DNA from: Actinotalea sp. Marseille-Q4924
GTDB lineage: Bacteria > Actinomycetota > Actinomycetes > Actinomycetales > Cellulomonadaceae
Length of the DNA stretch: 64,000 bases
Assembly: GCF_916618755.1 (NCBI RefSeq)
Contig: NZ_CAKAKB010000004.1
Coordinates: 310,001 to 374,000 of the forward strand
Reading direction: 5' to 3'
Shown one piece after another: positions 51,957-60,694 of the stretch. Every line of letters starts with the position of its first letter. Position 1 is the stretch's first letter. A model generated the notes under the pieces. That model saw only the letters and a list, made by a program, of their open reading frames with translations, did no database searches and was not told the origin of the DNA. A program made the translations under genes and the position numbers.

Positions 51957-52474
51957 GCGAGGGCCGCGAGGCGGGGCAGGCGGACGCGCATCTCGTGCTC
52001 GTCGTCGAAGTCCCACATGGCCTCGAGCTGAGGCAGGGCGGCGCGATCCGTGTCGGGGAGCTCGTCGCCCGTCAGCGACTCGTAGACGTCCCACGCCACG
52101 GCGAGCATCGCCTCGCTCTCCAGCTCCTCGCCCGCGGCCATCGCGGCGCGCACGGCGGGGACGTCGGCGAGGCTGTCCGGCTCACCGACCGCCGACTCGA
52201 ACGTGTCCCGGCCCTGCGCGACCAGCCACCCGCGGAAGTAGTCGAAGCCGTCGTCGGACGCCCCGCCGTTGACGAGGTACGCCGCCGCCCACAGGTCGGT
52301 CGTGTAGGAGTCGGCGAGCAGGTGGCTCAGCGCGGCGTCGAACGCGAGGACGTCCTCGGGACCACGCTCGGCGAGCTGTGCCGCGAGCGCCTCCACCACG
52401 GCGTCGGTGTCGGTGGGGTCCTCCACCTCGTCGCGGGCCGTCTCGACGAAGTCCCAGAGCTCCGTGGGGTTCAC
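51941..52474 (-). CDS. DUF4240-family protein
   Basis: 177 residues. The first 115 residues match the DUF4240 pattern: FWxxI-like LWDFVETARDE, LAAQLAERGPEDVLAFDAALSHLL, the LWAAAYLVNGGASDDGFDYFRGWL core and GRDTFESAV. The family is widespread in actinobacteria with unknown role, often near immunity-like small genes. The GTG at 52474 is selected because the conserved region begins directly after it. The transcript is probably leaderless. It overlaps the CREST-like gene tail to tail. Confidence 0.82.
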   Translation of the reverse strand: MNPTELWDFVETARDEVEDPTDTDAVVEALAAQLAERGPEDVLAFDAALSHLLADSYTTDLWAAAYLVNGGASDDGFDYFRGWLVAQGRDTFESAVGEPDSLADVPAVRAAMAAGEELESEAMLAVAWDVYESLTGDELPDTDRAALPQLEAMWDFDDEHEMRVRLPRLAALAYDED

Positions 52475-52484
52475 ACCCGCAACG

Positions 52485-52904
52485 CTAGCCCTCGCCGACC
52501 TCTCCGCGGTGGGCCTCACCGTCGTCCTGGATCACCAGGAGCATCGTGCCCTGCGGGTCCCGCAGGTACGCGACCCGCTCGCCCCACGGGGTGTCGGTCG
52601 GTGGCACCGTCACCTCTCCACGGGCTCGGGGCGCCGCGACCACCGCGGCGTCGAGGTCCGGGACGTAGATGCACAGGTCGACGGCGTGGCCGCTCGCCGG
52701 GAGCGGGACCTCTCCGTACATCGTCGGCGAGGTCCCCAGCGCCAGAGCCACGCTCGACCGTCCGATCCGGAGCGTCAGGTACTCCGGGACACCGTCGTCC
52801 GGGAACCGGTAGCTGACCTCGGCCGCGAAGGTGTCGCGGTAGAACGCGAGAACGGGCTCGATCGCGTCGACGTGGAGGATCGGGAACACCTCGCCGCTGC
52901 TCAT
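52485..52904 (-). CDS. VOC-family protein (glyoxalase fold)
   Basis: 139 residues with the two beta-alpha-beta-beta-beta repeats of the vicinal oxygen chelate fold: FPILHVDAIEPVLAFYRD with YLTLRIG in the first half, and AVDLCIYVPDLDAA with VAYLRDPQGTMLLVI in the second. Many such small proteins are antibiotic-binding or lyase-like and lack full metal sites; here His11 and a terminal Gln/Glu are candidates. It lies 10 bp upstream of the DUF4240 gene on the same strand. Confidence 0.82.
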   Translation of the reverse strand: MSSGEVFPILHVDAIEPVLAFYRDTFAAEVSYRFPDDGVPEYLTLRIGRSSVALALGTSPTMYGEVPLPASGHAVDLCIYVPDLDAAVVAAPRARGEVTVPPTDTPWGERVAYLRDPQGTMLLVIQDDGEAHRGEVGEG

Positions 52905-52997
52905 CCCGTCACGCTACGCCGATGTCCCGGCGCGATCGCCACCACCTGGGGACGGCGGTCCCACGCCGGCGACGCACCTCGCTGCCACGATGGCGGC

Positions 52998-53474
52998 ATG
53001 GCCACCTGGGGTGAGCTCTCCCGAGGCGATCCCGACCTCGCCGCCACGGCGAAGGGCCTGCTCACGGTCCCCGGCACGGGCTTCGGCTACCTCGCCACCG
53101 TCGGCCCCGACGGCGCGCCCCGCATCCACCCGGTCATGCCGGTCTGGGCGGCCGGGTCGATGTTCGCCTTCATCGGCCCCTCACCGAAGCTCCGGGACCT
53201 CGAGCGCGACGGCCGCTACGCGCTGCACTCGACCGGCTCTGAGGACGTCGACGACGAGCTGATGATCGTCGGCCGGGGCGTCGTCCGGGGCGAGGAGGAG
53301 CTGCGGGCGGCGGCCACGGCCGCGTGCCCGTTCGTCCCGGCGGAGGACACGGCGCTCGTCGAGCTGTTCCTGGACCGGGTGATGTGGGCGCACTACGCGC
53401 CCCGCGGCGTGTTCCCGCCGCAGTACGTCGTCTGGCGCGACGGCGCGGGTGGCCCCGGGTCCTCCGAGCGGTGA
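52998..53474 (+). CDS. pyridoxamine 5'-phosphate oxidase-like flavoprotein
   Basis: 158 residues of the split-barrel FMN/F420-binding fold: GYLATVGPDGAPRIHPVMPVW, MFAFIGPSPKLRDLERDGRYALH and the DDELMIVGRG strand are consecutive family landmarks. In actinobacteria such small proteins often use F420H2 or FMN, or bind haem. ATG at 52998 follows a short upstream region shared with the divergent VOC gene. Confidence 0.85.
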   Translation: MATWGELSRGDPDLAATAKGLLTVPGTGFGYLATVGPDGAPRIHPVMPVWAAGSMFAFIGPSPKLRDLERDGRYALHSTGSEDVDDELMIVGRGVVRGEEELRAAATAACPFVPAEDTALVELFLDRVMWAHYAPRGVFPPQYVVWRDGAGGPGSSER

Positions 53475-53526
53475 GGAGCGGTCCTTCGTCCCTGGCGCCG
53501 CAGGCCGCCGGTGCCAGCCTGACCGT

Positions 53527-54009
53527 ATGAGCAGTGATGCGGTCCAGGTGACCCCGACGCGGTCCGCACGCGTGACGACGCTGGTCCTCGAGGCGCTCAC
53601 CGCCGTGGGCGCCGCCGCCGGCGTGCAGGGCTTCCTGTCCGGCACCTTCGACGTGCTGGTCGACCAGCTGAACGACGCGTGGCCGCTCGTGCAGGGCCGC
53701 GTCCTCCCCGCGGTCGCCCTCGGCGCGTTCGTCGCCCTGCCGCAGGCCGCCGCGTTCGTCCTCGGCGTGCGGCGCCATCGCTGGGCCGCCGAGGCCGGGC
53801 TGGCCGTCGGCGCGACGCTCGCCGCGTGGGTGACGCTCCAGCTGCCGCTCATCGGCTGGACCTCACCGGTGCAGTGGGCGTTCTTCGCCGTCGGCGTCGC
53901 GGAGGTGGTCGCCGCGAGCGTCTGGCGGCGTCACGAGCGGAGGCCGGGGCTCCCGGCGGGGACTCGTGCCGCGACGGCGTCGCCGCAGGTCACTCCACCG
54001 CGACGGTGA
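53527..54009 (+). CDS. four-helix membrane protein
   Basis: 160 residues, four hydrophobic segments (about 17-35, 53-75, 85-105, 112-130), short polar ends and no recognised motif. It begins 52 bp after the flavoprotein gene and its last 20 bases overlap the end of the convergent RsbP-like gene. Function unknown. Confidence 0.7.
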   Translation: MSSDAVQVTPTRSARVTTLVLEALTAVGAAAGVQGFLSGTFDVLVDQLNDAWPLVQGRVLPAVALGAFVALPQAAAFVLGVRRHRWAAEAGLAVGATLAAWVTLQLPLIGWTSPVQWAFFAVGVAEVVAASVWRRHERRPGLPAGTRAATASPQVTPPRR

Positions 54010-55174
54010 CCACGGCGATGTCGTCGCGCGCGTTGCCCGACTGGTAGGACATGACGTCCGCGAGGATCGCATCTGTCACCTCCGCGGCGCTGCCGCGGTG
54101 CTCGTCGACGACCGACACCAGGCGCGAGCTCCCGTAGAAGTGCCCGCGGCGCCGGCCCTCGGTGACGCCGTCCGTGAAGAGCACGAGGGCGTCGCCGGGG
54201 CTGAGCGTGACCTCGGTGTCGGTGAACGTGGCGCCCGGCAGCGCGCCGAGGAGGGCGCCGTGCTCACCGACGGCGACCGGTGGCTGCCCGCGCCGACGCA
54301 GCAGGGGCAGGGGGTGCCCGCCGCACGCGACCGTCGCACACCAGCGGTCGTCGGCCCGCCGCAGCCGCACGACCACCACGGTGCAGAAGCGGTCCGTCTC
54401 GGCGTGGTGGAGCACCTGGTCCAGCGTGTGCAGCACCTGGCTGGGGGAGTCGTGGTCCACCGACGCGGCGCGCACCGTGTAGCGCGCGAGCGCGGTGACG
54501 GCAGCCGCCTCTGCGCCCTTGCCCTGGACGTCGCCGAGAGCGATGACCCAGTCGTCGGTCGAGACCTGGAAGACGTCGTAGAAGTCCCCGCCGACGTACC
54601 GGCCGTCGCCCGCCGGCCGGTACGCGGCGGCGAGGTCGAGGCCGGGGATGTGCGGGGGCGTGGGCGGGATGAGCGTCTGCTGGAGGGTCTGCGCGAGCTG
54701 GAGCGCCCGCTCCTCGGACTCCTCCGCGCGGCGCTTGGCGGCGAGGACCTCCTGCTCGTACCGGCGGCGCTCGGTCGCGTCGAAGACGGCGGTCCGGATG
54801 ACGAGCGGCGCTCCGTCGGCGTCGCGGTCGAGCACGGAGTTGACGAGGACGGGCAGCCGGCGACCGTCCGCGCACACCACCTCCAACGCGATCTCGCGCG
54901 CGGTCCCCTGCATGTGCAGCGTCGGCGCGTAGTGCGTCTCGTGGTAGATCCGGCCGCCGACCGGCAGCAGGTCGATGAACCGCCGTCGGCCGACGAGGTC
55001 CTCGCGCCGGTGGCCGGTCCACGCGAGGAACGTCTCGTTGACGCGCACGACGACGCCGTCCGGCGTGGTCGACAGGTACCCGCACGGCGCGCGGTCGTAG
55101 AGCAGCTCCGGGTCGTCCTGGAGGAGCGCCTCGTGGAAGGCGGCGTCGGCGCGCTCGCGCTGCGGGGTCGGCAC
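53990..55174 (-). CDS. PAS-SpoIIE phosphatase, RsbP-like
   Basis: A 394-residue stress-pathway phosphatase. A PAS sensor domain (about 18-140: APCGYLSTTPDGVVVRVN, FLAWTGHRREDLVGR, DATERRRYEQE) leads through a coiled-coil linker into a PP2C/SpoIIE domain (about 175-393). The latter has VGGDFYDVF and LGDVQGKGAEAA with metal-binding Asp residues, VLFTDGVTEGR, and the terminal ARDDIAVV. In Bacillus, RsbP dephosphorylates RsbV to free sigma-B under energy stress, and needs RsbQ. The RsbQ-like gene lies six bases upstream. No anti-anti-sigma or sigma-B gene is in the window, so the target is elsewhere. Confidence 0.9.
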   Translation of the reverse strand: MPTPQRERADAAFHEALLQDDPELLYDRAPCGYLSTTPDGVVVRVNETFLAWTGHRREDLVGRRRFIDLLPVGGRIYHETHYAPTLHMQGTAREIALEVVCADGRRLPVLVNSVLDRDADGAPLVIRTAVFDATERRRYEQEVLAAKRRAEESEERALQLAQTLQQTLIPPTPPHIPGLDLAAAYRPAGDGRYVGGDFYDVFQVSTDDWVIALGDVQGKGAEAAAVTALARYTVRAASVDHDSPSQVLHTLDQVLHHAETDRFCTVVVVRLRRADDRWCATVACGGHPLPLLRRRGQPPVAVGEHGALLGALPGATFTDTEVTLSPGDALVLFTDGVTEGRRRGHFYGSSRLVSVVDEHRGSAAEVTDAILADVMSYQSGNARDDIAVVTVAVE

Positions 55175-55180
55175 GGGCGC

Positions 55181-55981
55181 TCAGTCCCGCACGAAGGCGG
55201 CGATCGCAGCCGTCGTCGCCTCGGGTGCGCTGAGGTTGGGGCAGTGGCCGGTCACGTCGAGCAGCACGAGCTCGGCACCGGGGATCGCGTCGCGGACGTA
55301 CTCGCCGACGGCGACGGGCGCGATGACGTCGTCGGTGCACTGCAGGACGAGCGTCGGCACGGTGACGTGAGGCAGGTCGGCGCGGTTGTCCGAGAGGAAC
55401 GTCACGTGGGCGAACCGGCGGGCGATGTCCGGGTCGGTCCGGCAGAAGCTCGCGGTCAGCTCCGCGCCCAGCTCCGGACGGTCGGGATTGCCCATGATCA
55501 CCGGGGCGATGGCGCTGGACCAGCCGAGGTAGTTGCTGTCGAGGGAGTCGAGCAGCTCGGTGATGTCGGCCTCGGTGAAGCCGCCGGTGTAGCCGTCGTC
55601 GGCGTCGGTGTACCGCGGTGACGGGCTGACGAGGACGAGCTTGTCGAAGCGGTCGGGCTCCGCGGCGGCGGCGAGCACCCCGATCATCGCCGAGACGGAG
55701 TGGCCCACGAAGACGACGTCCGCGAGGTCCAGCCCGTGGAGGATCGCCAGGACGTCCTCGGCGTAGCCGTGCAGCGAGCCGTGCCGGACCGGGTCGTACG
55801 CGGAGGGGTCGGAACCCCCCGCGCCGACGTGGTCGAACGCCACGACCCGGAACGCGTCCTCGAAGTGCGGGGCGACGTGCCGCCACATGTTCTGGTCGCA
55901 GCCGAACCCGTGCGCGAAGACGACCGGCTGCGCCCCGGGCACGCCGGAGACGCTGATGTTGTGCCGGTCGACCAGGTCCAC
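55181..55981 (-). CDS. alpha/beta hydrolase, RsbQ-like
   Basis: 266 residues, about the length of Bacillus RsbQ. It carries the family landmarks FAHGFGCDQNMW, YAEDVLAILHGLDL, the nucleophile elbow GHSVSA, LVSPSPRYT, GGFTEADI, LQCTDDVIAP (acid) and TGHCPNLSAP (His). RsbQ supplies or processes a small ligand needed by the PAS domain of RsbP. The RsbP-like gene follows directly. The GTG at 55981 is preferred because conserved sequence starts there; a longer frame reads through the sigma-factor gene tail. Plant karrikin/strigolactone receptors belong to the same subfamily. Confidence 0.9.
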   Translation of the reverse strand: MDLVDRHNISVSGVPGAQPVVFAHGFGCDQNMWRHVAPHFEDAFRVVAFDHVGAGGSDPSAYDPVRHGSLHGYAEDVLAILHGLDLADVVFVGHSVSAMIGVLAAAAEPDRFDKLVLVSPSPRYTDADDGYTGGFTEADITELLDSLDSNYLGWSSAIAPVIMGNPDRPELGAELTASFCRTDPDIARRFAHVTFLSDNRADLPHVTVPTLVLQCTDDVIAPVAVGEYVRDAIPGAELVLLDVTGHCPNLSAPEATTAAIAAFVRD

Positions 55982-56024
55982 CCGTCGAGGGTACGGACTT
56001 CGTGTAGGGACGGCTCGGGGAGCG

Positions 56025-57179
56025 TCAGCGTGGCCCGGCGTGGAGCCGCGCCGCCTGATGCAGCAGGTGGTCGCGCTCCGCGGTGCTGGCCGCCGTCCGC
56101 GCCGCCTCCGCGTACAGGCCGGCCGCCACCACCACGTCGCCGGCCCGCTCGCGCAGGTACGCCGAGGCAGCGGTGTGCCGGGGCAGCGACGGGTCGACGT
56201 CGGCGAGCGCGGCGAGGCCGGCATGCGGACCGTCGGCCTCTCCGACGGCGACCGCGCGGTTGAGCCTGACCACCGGGCTGTCGGTGAGGCGCAGCAGCTC
56301 GTCGTACCACTCGACGACCTGCAGCCAGTCCGTCTCCGCCGCGGTGGGGGCGTCCGCGTGCAGGGCCGCGATCGCGGCCTGCGCCTGGTACTCCCCGAGG
56401 CGGTCCCGGGAGAGGGCCGCCTGCAGCAGGTCGACGCCCTCCCTGATCAGCGGCGTGTCCCATCTGCTGCGGTCCTGCTCCGCGAGCGGCACGAGGGCGC
56501 CGTCGGGGGTCGTGCGGGCGGCCCGCCGCGCGTGGTGCAGCAGCATGAGCGCGAGCAGCCCGCTCACCTCCGGGTGGTCGACGACGGCGGCCAGCTGGCG
56601 GGTGAGCCGGATCGCCTCGGCCGCCAGGTCGACGTCGCCGGAGTAGCCCTCGTTGAACACCAGGTACAGGACGCGCAGGACGGTCGCGACGTCGCCCGGC
56701 TGGTCTAACCGCACGCCGGCGACCGTGCGCTTGGCGCGGCTGATGCGCTGGGCCATGGTGGCCTCGGGCACGAGGTACGCCGCCGCGATCTGCCGGGTGG
56801 TGAGACCGCCGACGGCGCGCAGCGTCAGCGCCACCGCGGAGGCGGGCGTGAGCGACGGGTGCGCGCACAGGAAGTACAGGTGCAGGGTGTCGTCCGCGGA
56901 GGGTGCCGGCCCCGCCGCCGGCTCGGCGTCCACGGCAGCCTCCCGACGGCGGCGGGACGCCTCCGAGCGCGTCGCGTCGAGGAACCGGCGCCACGCCACG
57001 GTGATGAGCCACGCCTGCGCGTCGCGCGGGGGATCGGCAGGCCACGCGCGGACCGCCTCGACGAGCGCATCCTGGACGGCGTCCTCGGCCGCCGCGAAGT
57101 CGGCTCCGCGGCGGACGAGCACCCCGAGCACCCGTGGCGCGAGGGTCCGCAGCAGGACCTCGTCCACGGGGGTGCTCAT
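56025..57179 (-). CDS. ECF sigma factor, ECF42 type
   Basis: A 384-residue extracytoplasmic-function sigma factor. Region 2 (about 8-75: FAAAEDAVQDALVEAV, AWLITVAWRRFLD) and region 4 (about 115-170: TLRAVGGLTTRQIAAAYLVPEATMAQRISRAKR) are followed by a long helical extension (about 175-384) of TPR-like DUF6596 type, with YLVFNEGYSG. This long extension plus a DGPF-family gene immediately upstream is the hallmark of ECF42, which lacks an anti-sigma factor; the extension itself is thought to control activity. The two genes are seven bases apart. Confidence 0.92.
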   Translation of the reverse strand: MSTPVDEVLLRTLAPRVLGVLVRRGADFAAAEDAVQDALVEAVRAWPADPPRDAQAWLITVAWRRFLDATRSEASRRRREAAVDAEPAAGPAPSADDTLHLYFLCAHPSLTPASAVALTLRAVGGLTTRQIAAAYLVPEATMAQRISRAKRTVAGVRLDQPGDVATVLRVLYLVFNEGYSGDVDLAAEAIRLTRQLAAVVDHPEVSGLLALMLLHHARRAARTTPDGALVPLAEQDRSRWDTPLIREGVDLLQAALSRDRLGEYQAQAAIAALHADAPTAAETDWLQVVEWYDELLRLTDSPVVRLNRAVAVGEADGPHAGLAALADVDPSLPRHTAASAYLRERAGDVVVAAGLYAEAARTAASTAERDHLLHQAARLHAGPR

Positions 57180-57186
57180 CGCCGGC

Positions 57187-57594
57187 TCACTCGGTGATGG
57201 TGGCCGGCATCGACAGGAAGGGACGCAGCTCGAGCCACTCGTGGATCGGCCGGCCGCCGGCGCCGGGTGCGGCCGACAGCTCGCCCGCGAGCTCGACGGC
57301 CCGCTCCTGCGACTCGACGTCGATGATCATCCAGCCGGCGATGAGGTCCTTGGTCTCGGCGAACGGGCCGTCGGTGACCGGCGGACGTCCGTCACCGTCG
57401 TACCGCACCCACAGGCCGTCCGGTGCCAGGGCCTGGCCGTCGACGAACTCGCCGGTCTCGCGGAGCCGGTCGGCGAAGTCGTCCATGTACTGGATGTGGG
57501 CCGTGACCTCCTCGGGGGTCCACTGGTCCATCGGCACGTCGTTCAGGGCCGCCGGGTTGCCGCGGTAGTGCTTGAGCAGCAGGTACTTGGCCAT
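57187..57594 (-). CDS. YCII-related DGPF-family protein
   Basis: 135 residues, ferredoxin-like YCII fold. MAKYLLLKHYRG opens the first strand; VTDGPFAETKDLIAGWMIID contains the DGPF motif. Such proteins are the standard genomic partners and usual targets of ECF42 sigma factors, and this one precedes the sigma gene by seven bases. GGAGACGG upstream serves as ribosome binding site. Enzymatic role unknown; a His/Asp pair as in YciI is not clear. Confidence 0.9.
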   Translation of the reverse strand: MAKYLLLKHYRGNPAALNDVPMDQWTPEEVTAHIQYMDDFADRLRETGEFVDGQALAPDGLWVRYDGDGRPPVTDGPFAETKDLIAGWMIIDVESQERAVELAGELSAAPGAGGRPIHEWLELRPFLSMPATITE

Positions 57595-57819
57595 CGGTCC
57601 GTCTCCTCGTGGTGGTGCGGCCCATTCTGGCCGCGCTCGAACCAGGGACGCAGCCGCGCGGCGGTTCTCGACATCGGCGCCGGGATCTCGAGCCCTCTGT
57701 GTGCTCAACGGCGGCGGCGACGTGCTCCCTGAGTTGCGGGACGTGCTCGTGGCACGCACGGTCAGGGCTCGCACTGCCGACGTCCGAGGCTCTCTCGGGC
57801 AGAAGAAGGGGACAGCATC

Positions 57820-58506
57820 TTGGCTCACGAGAACAGCAGCACCGCCCGCGGACCCGTCACGGACCGCACGCCCGGGCAGACCCGGGTCGACGACGGCGTC
57901 CACGGCGCGACACCGGCCCACGACGTCCACGTCGTCGACCACGACCACCGGGACCGGTTCACGCAGCCCACGCGGCGTCAGGAGCTGGTGAGCTGGGGTG
58001 CCGTCTGGGCCGGCCTTGTCGTGACCATCGCCGTGTTCCTCCTCCTCCAGCTCGTCTTCTTCTCCCTCGGTGCGCTCGGCCTCGGCGAGGGCTCCGAGGC
58101 CTCGGGAGGCATCATCAGCGCGGTCATCGCCCTGGTGGCGTTCTTCCTCGGCGGCATCACCGCCGGTGCCACCAGCGTGTGGCGCGAGGGCAGGGGCGGG
58201 CTGTTCCACGGCATCGTCCTGTGGGCCCTGGGCATCGTCGCCATCGTGTTCCTCACCCTCTTCGGGGGCGGCGCGCTGTTCGGCAGCCTCGCGGACGTCC
58301 TGGGCCAGACCGCGCGGATCCAGCAGTCCGCCGGTGCGCCCGACGTCGACATCCAGAGCGCCATCGACTCCGCCCGGACCGGCGCACGCTGGGCCGTCCT
58401 CGGCCTGCTGCTGCCGCTCGTGGCCGCCGCGGTCGGCGGTCTCGTCGGCGGGAAGCTCGGCTCGAAGGCGCCGGACGCCACGCCGGACCCCGTGACCTCG
58501 CACTGA
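57820..58506 (+). CDS. membrane protein with four to five helices
   Basis: 228 residues. A polar His/Asp-rich N-terminus (1-55, with HDVHVVDHDHRD as a possible metal-binding patch) is followed by membrane segments at about 58-82, 95-118, 128-152 and 190-215. The layout resembles small actinobacterial YrzE/TIGR04086-like membrane proteins. The TTG start is supported by AGAAGGGG eight bases upstream. No neighbour suggests a task. Confidence 0.75.
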   Translation: MAHENSSTARGPVTDRTPGQTRVDDGVHGATPAHDVHVVDHDHRDRFTQPTRRQELVSWGAVWAGLVVTIAVFLLLQLVFFSLGALGLGEGSEASGGIISAVIALVAFFLGGITAGATSVWREGRGGLFHGIVLWALGIVAIVFLTLFGGGALFGSLADVLGQTARIQQSAGAPDVDIQSAIDSARTGARWAVLGLLLPLVAAAVGGLVGGKLGSKAPDATPDPVTSH

Positions 58507-58518
58507 TCCCGCTTCATC

Positions 58519-58551
58519 CAGCGGTGACCCAGCGCTGACCCAGCGCTGACC
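58519..58551. repeat. three tandem 11-bp copies
   Basis: CAGCGGTGACC followed by two exact CAGCGCTGACC copies, in the short gap between two convergent genes. Confidence 0.85.
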
Positions 58552-58564
58552 GGCGGGGCGCGCG

Positions 58565-59560
58565 TCAGCGCACCGCGAACCGCTCGACCAGCCGGTCCAT
58601 GAGCGCGTCCGTGCGCTCGTCCACCACGCGCCGCGCCGGGTCCGCGTCGTGCCACTCGACCATCTCGCGGGCGCCCTGCTCGAAGCGGACCGTCGTCGCG
58701 AAGTCCGGTACCAGGGTGCGCAGCTTGGTCGTGTCGAAGACCGACGAGTGGGTCTTGTCGCCGAGCAGGCTGGCGCCCCACTCCGGGTCCTCGGCGGCGA
58801 TGACGTCGGACGGGACGTGGACGATCCGCAGGTCGTCGACGCCGGCCGCGTCCGCCAGGGCGCGGGCGATCTGGTCCCAGGTGAGGACGTCGTCGCCGGT
58901 GATCGTGAAGGCCTCGCCGAGCGTGCGCGGGTCGCCCAGCAGGGGCACGAGGCCGCGGGCGAAGTCCGTGTGGTGGGTGAGCGTCCACAGCGAGGACCCG
59001 TCCCCGTGCACGACGACCGGCTTGCCCTGGCGCATCCGCTCCACGACCGTCCAGCCCGCGTCGAACGGGACGAGGGTCCGGTCGTACGTGTGCGACGGGC
59101 GCACGATCGTCGCCGGGAACCCCTCCTCGCGGTACGCCTGCACGAGCAGGTCCTCGCAGGCGATCTTGTCGCGGGAGTACTGCCAGAACGGGTTCCGCAG
59201 GGGAGTGGACTCGGTGATCGGCAGGCGCTCGGCCGGCGTCTGGTACGCCGATGCCGAGGAGATGAACACGTACTGACGCGTGCGTCCACGGAAGAGGTCG
59301 AGGTCCGCGCGCACGTGGTCGGGGGTGAAGGCGACCCAGTCGACGACGGCGTCGAACGTGTGGTCGCCCAGGGCGTCCCGAGCGGACGCCGGGTCGCGGA
59401 CGTCGCCGTGGAGCACCGTCGCGCCCTCGGGGAGCGGCCGGGACGACGTCGTGCCGCGGTTCAGGACGTACAGGTCGAGGCCGCGCTCGACCGCCAGGGC
59501 AGAGCACGCGGAGCTGATGATGCCGGTGCCGCCGACGAACAGGACCTTGAGGGGGCTCAT
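58565..59560 (-). CDS. NAD-dependent epimerase/dehydratase (extended SDR)
   Basis: 331 residues. The nucleotide-binding loop GGTGIIS (10-16) departs from the GxxGxxG of most extended SDRs, as in the NAD-sugar epimerase subgroup related to isoflavone reductase. DAVVDWVAF, FISSASAY and the YSRDK active-site pair (Tyr, Lys) follow. The C-terminal half has the substrate domain (VRPSHTYDR, HHTDFARGLVPLL). A sugar nucleotide or flavonoid-like substrate is possible. A 13-bp hairpin follows the upstream RTX gene, so this gene has its own promoter. Confidence 0.87.
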   Translation of the reverse strand: MSPLKVLFVGGTGIISSACSALAVERGLDLYVLNRGTTSSRPLPEGATVLHGDVRDPASARDALGDHTFDAVVDWVAFTPDHVRADLDLFRGRTRQYVFISSASAYQTPAERLPITESTPLRNPFWQYSRDKIACEDLLVQAYREEGFPATIVRPSHTYDRTLVPFDAGWTVVERMRQGKPVVVHGDGSSLWTLTHHTDFARGLVPLLGDPRTLGEAFTITGDDVLTWDQIARALADAAGVDDLRIVHVPSDVIAAEDPEWGASLLGDKTHSSVFDTTKLRTLVPDFATTVRFEQGAREMVEWHDADPARRVVDERTDALMDRLVERFAVR

Positions 59561-59608
59561 CCCCGTGACGCTAGACCTCGAGGTCGGCTGTCGCAGAGGA
59601 GACGGCGG

Positions 59609-59643
59609 GCGACGGGCCGGGAGCCGAGCACCCGGCCCGTCGC
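59609..59643 (-). terminator. hairpin after the RTX gene
   Basis: GCGACGGGCCGGG with its perfect complement around a nine-base loop, 17 bases after the RTX-repeat protein's stop on the minus strand. Confidence 0.7.
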
Positions 59644-59659
59644 ACCGCGGTGCCAGCGG

Positions 59660-60358
59660 TCAGCCGGTCATCTCCGCGGACGCGACGACGTCGCAGTCCT
59701 CTGCGGAGTCGGTGCCTTCCGCACCGATGCACCTGTCGTGGCTGCTCGCCTCGGGGAGCGGGACGCCGGGCGGTGGTCCGCCGGCACCCGGCGGCAGCTC
59801 ACCGGCCATGGTGTCGTCGCCGCGTCCGCCGTTGATCTGGTCGTCACCGGGGCCGCCGGCGAGCAGGTCGTCCCCGTCCTGACCGAGGATGACGTCGTTG
59901 CCGAACCCGCCGATGATCTCGTCGTCGCCCGCCCCGCCGTGGCCGACGTCGTTGCCGACCGCCAGCGCGAGGAAGTCGTTGCCGGGGCCGCCCGCGACGT
60001 GGTCGTCACCCGGCCCGGGGAGGATCTCGTCGTTGCCGGCACCGCCGTCGATGTGGTCGTCCCCGCCCGGTGCGCGGACGTTGCCGAAGAACGTCGTCGT
60101 GTCGCCGAGGATGATGTCGTCCCCGCCGCCGCCGCGGATGAGGTCGTCCCCGAGGAGACCGCAGATGAAGTCGTCGCCCTCGGTGCCGATCAGCCGGTCG
60201 CGACCGTCGGTGCCGATGATGACGTTGTACTGACTGAGGTCGATGAAGGGCGGGACGGCGCAGTCCTCCGGGACGGTGACGTCGGCGAGCGCGGGCGCGG
60301 CTCCCAGCAGGGGCAGCGCGAGCGCCAGGGGCAGGGCAAGTGCGCGGGGTCTTCTCAT
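59660..60358 (-). CDS. secreted RTX (calcium-binding repeat) protein
   Basis: 232 residues. A Sec signal (1-26, ALPLLGAAPALA) precedes a short Cys-containing stretch and about eight nonapeptide repeats of GGxGxDxU type between residues 50 and 185 (for instance IRGGGGDDIIL, IDGGAGNDEIL, INGGRGDDTM). These form a Ca2+-filled beta-roll once secreted. The end has two or three Cys that may form disulfides. In Gram-positives such proteins leave by Sec, not by type I secretion; no type I exporter is nearby. Role unknown, surface or matrix likely. Confidence 0.92.
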   Translation of the reverse strand: MRRPRALALPLALALPLLGAAPALADVTVPEDCAVPPFIDLSQYNVIIGTDGRDRLIGTEGDDFICGLLGDDLIRGGGGDDIILGDTTTFFGNVRAPGGDDHIDGGAGNDEILPGPGDDHVAGGPGNDFLALAVGNDVGHGGAGDDEIIGGFGNDVILGQDGDDLLAGGPGDDQINGGRGDDTMAGELPPGAGGPPPGVPLPEASSHDRCIGAEGTDSAEDCDVVASAEMTG

Positions 60359-60694
60359 GGGTGTGGCTCCTCGTGACACGACGCTGGGTGACGAGGCGGG
60401 GCGCCGGGCTGCGAGGCAGCGGGGCCAGTCCGCGTGGGAGGAGGGCAGCCCGCGGGCGGCCCACTCCGGTGACGTGCGGCACTCGTGGCGGGGAGGGTCC
60501 GGCCGTGTCCCCTCGCCGACGTGAACGGGCCCCATGCTCGTCCTGGCCCCGTCATGGTCACAAGGGCTGTGGTCGGGCATATCACTCGAAAGAGGGCGTC
60601 GTCGACGGCCGCGTGCGGTGACGACACCCGGGCGGACCACGCGGTGCCCGTCGGCCCCGTGGGAGCGTCGGGGTGGTCCGACACCCAGGGGGCA
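60359..60694. other. gene-free stretch
   Basis: Divergent upstream region of the RTX gene and the small membrane protein gene. GAGGAG just before the RTX start is its ribosome binding site. I see no other supported element. Confidence 0.35.
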
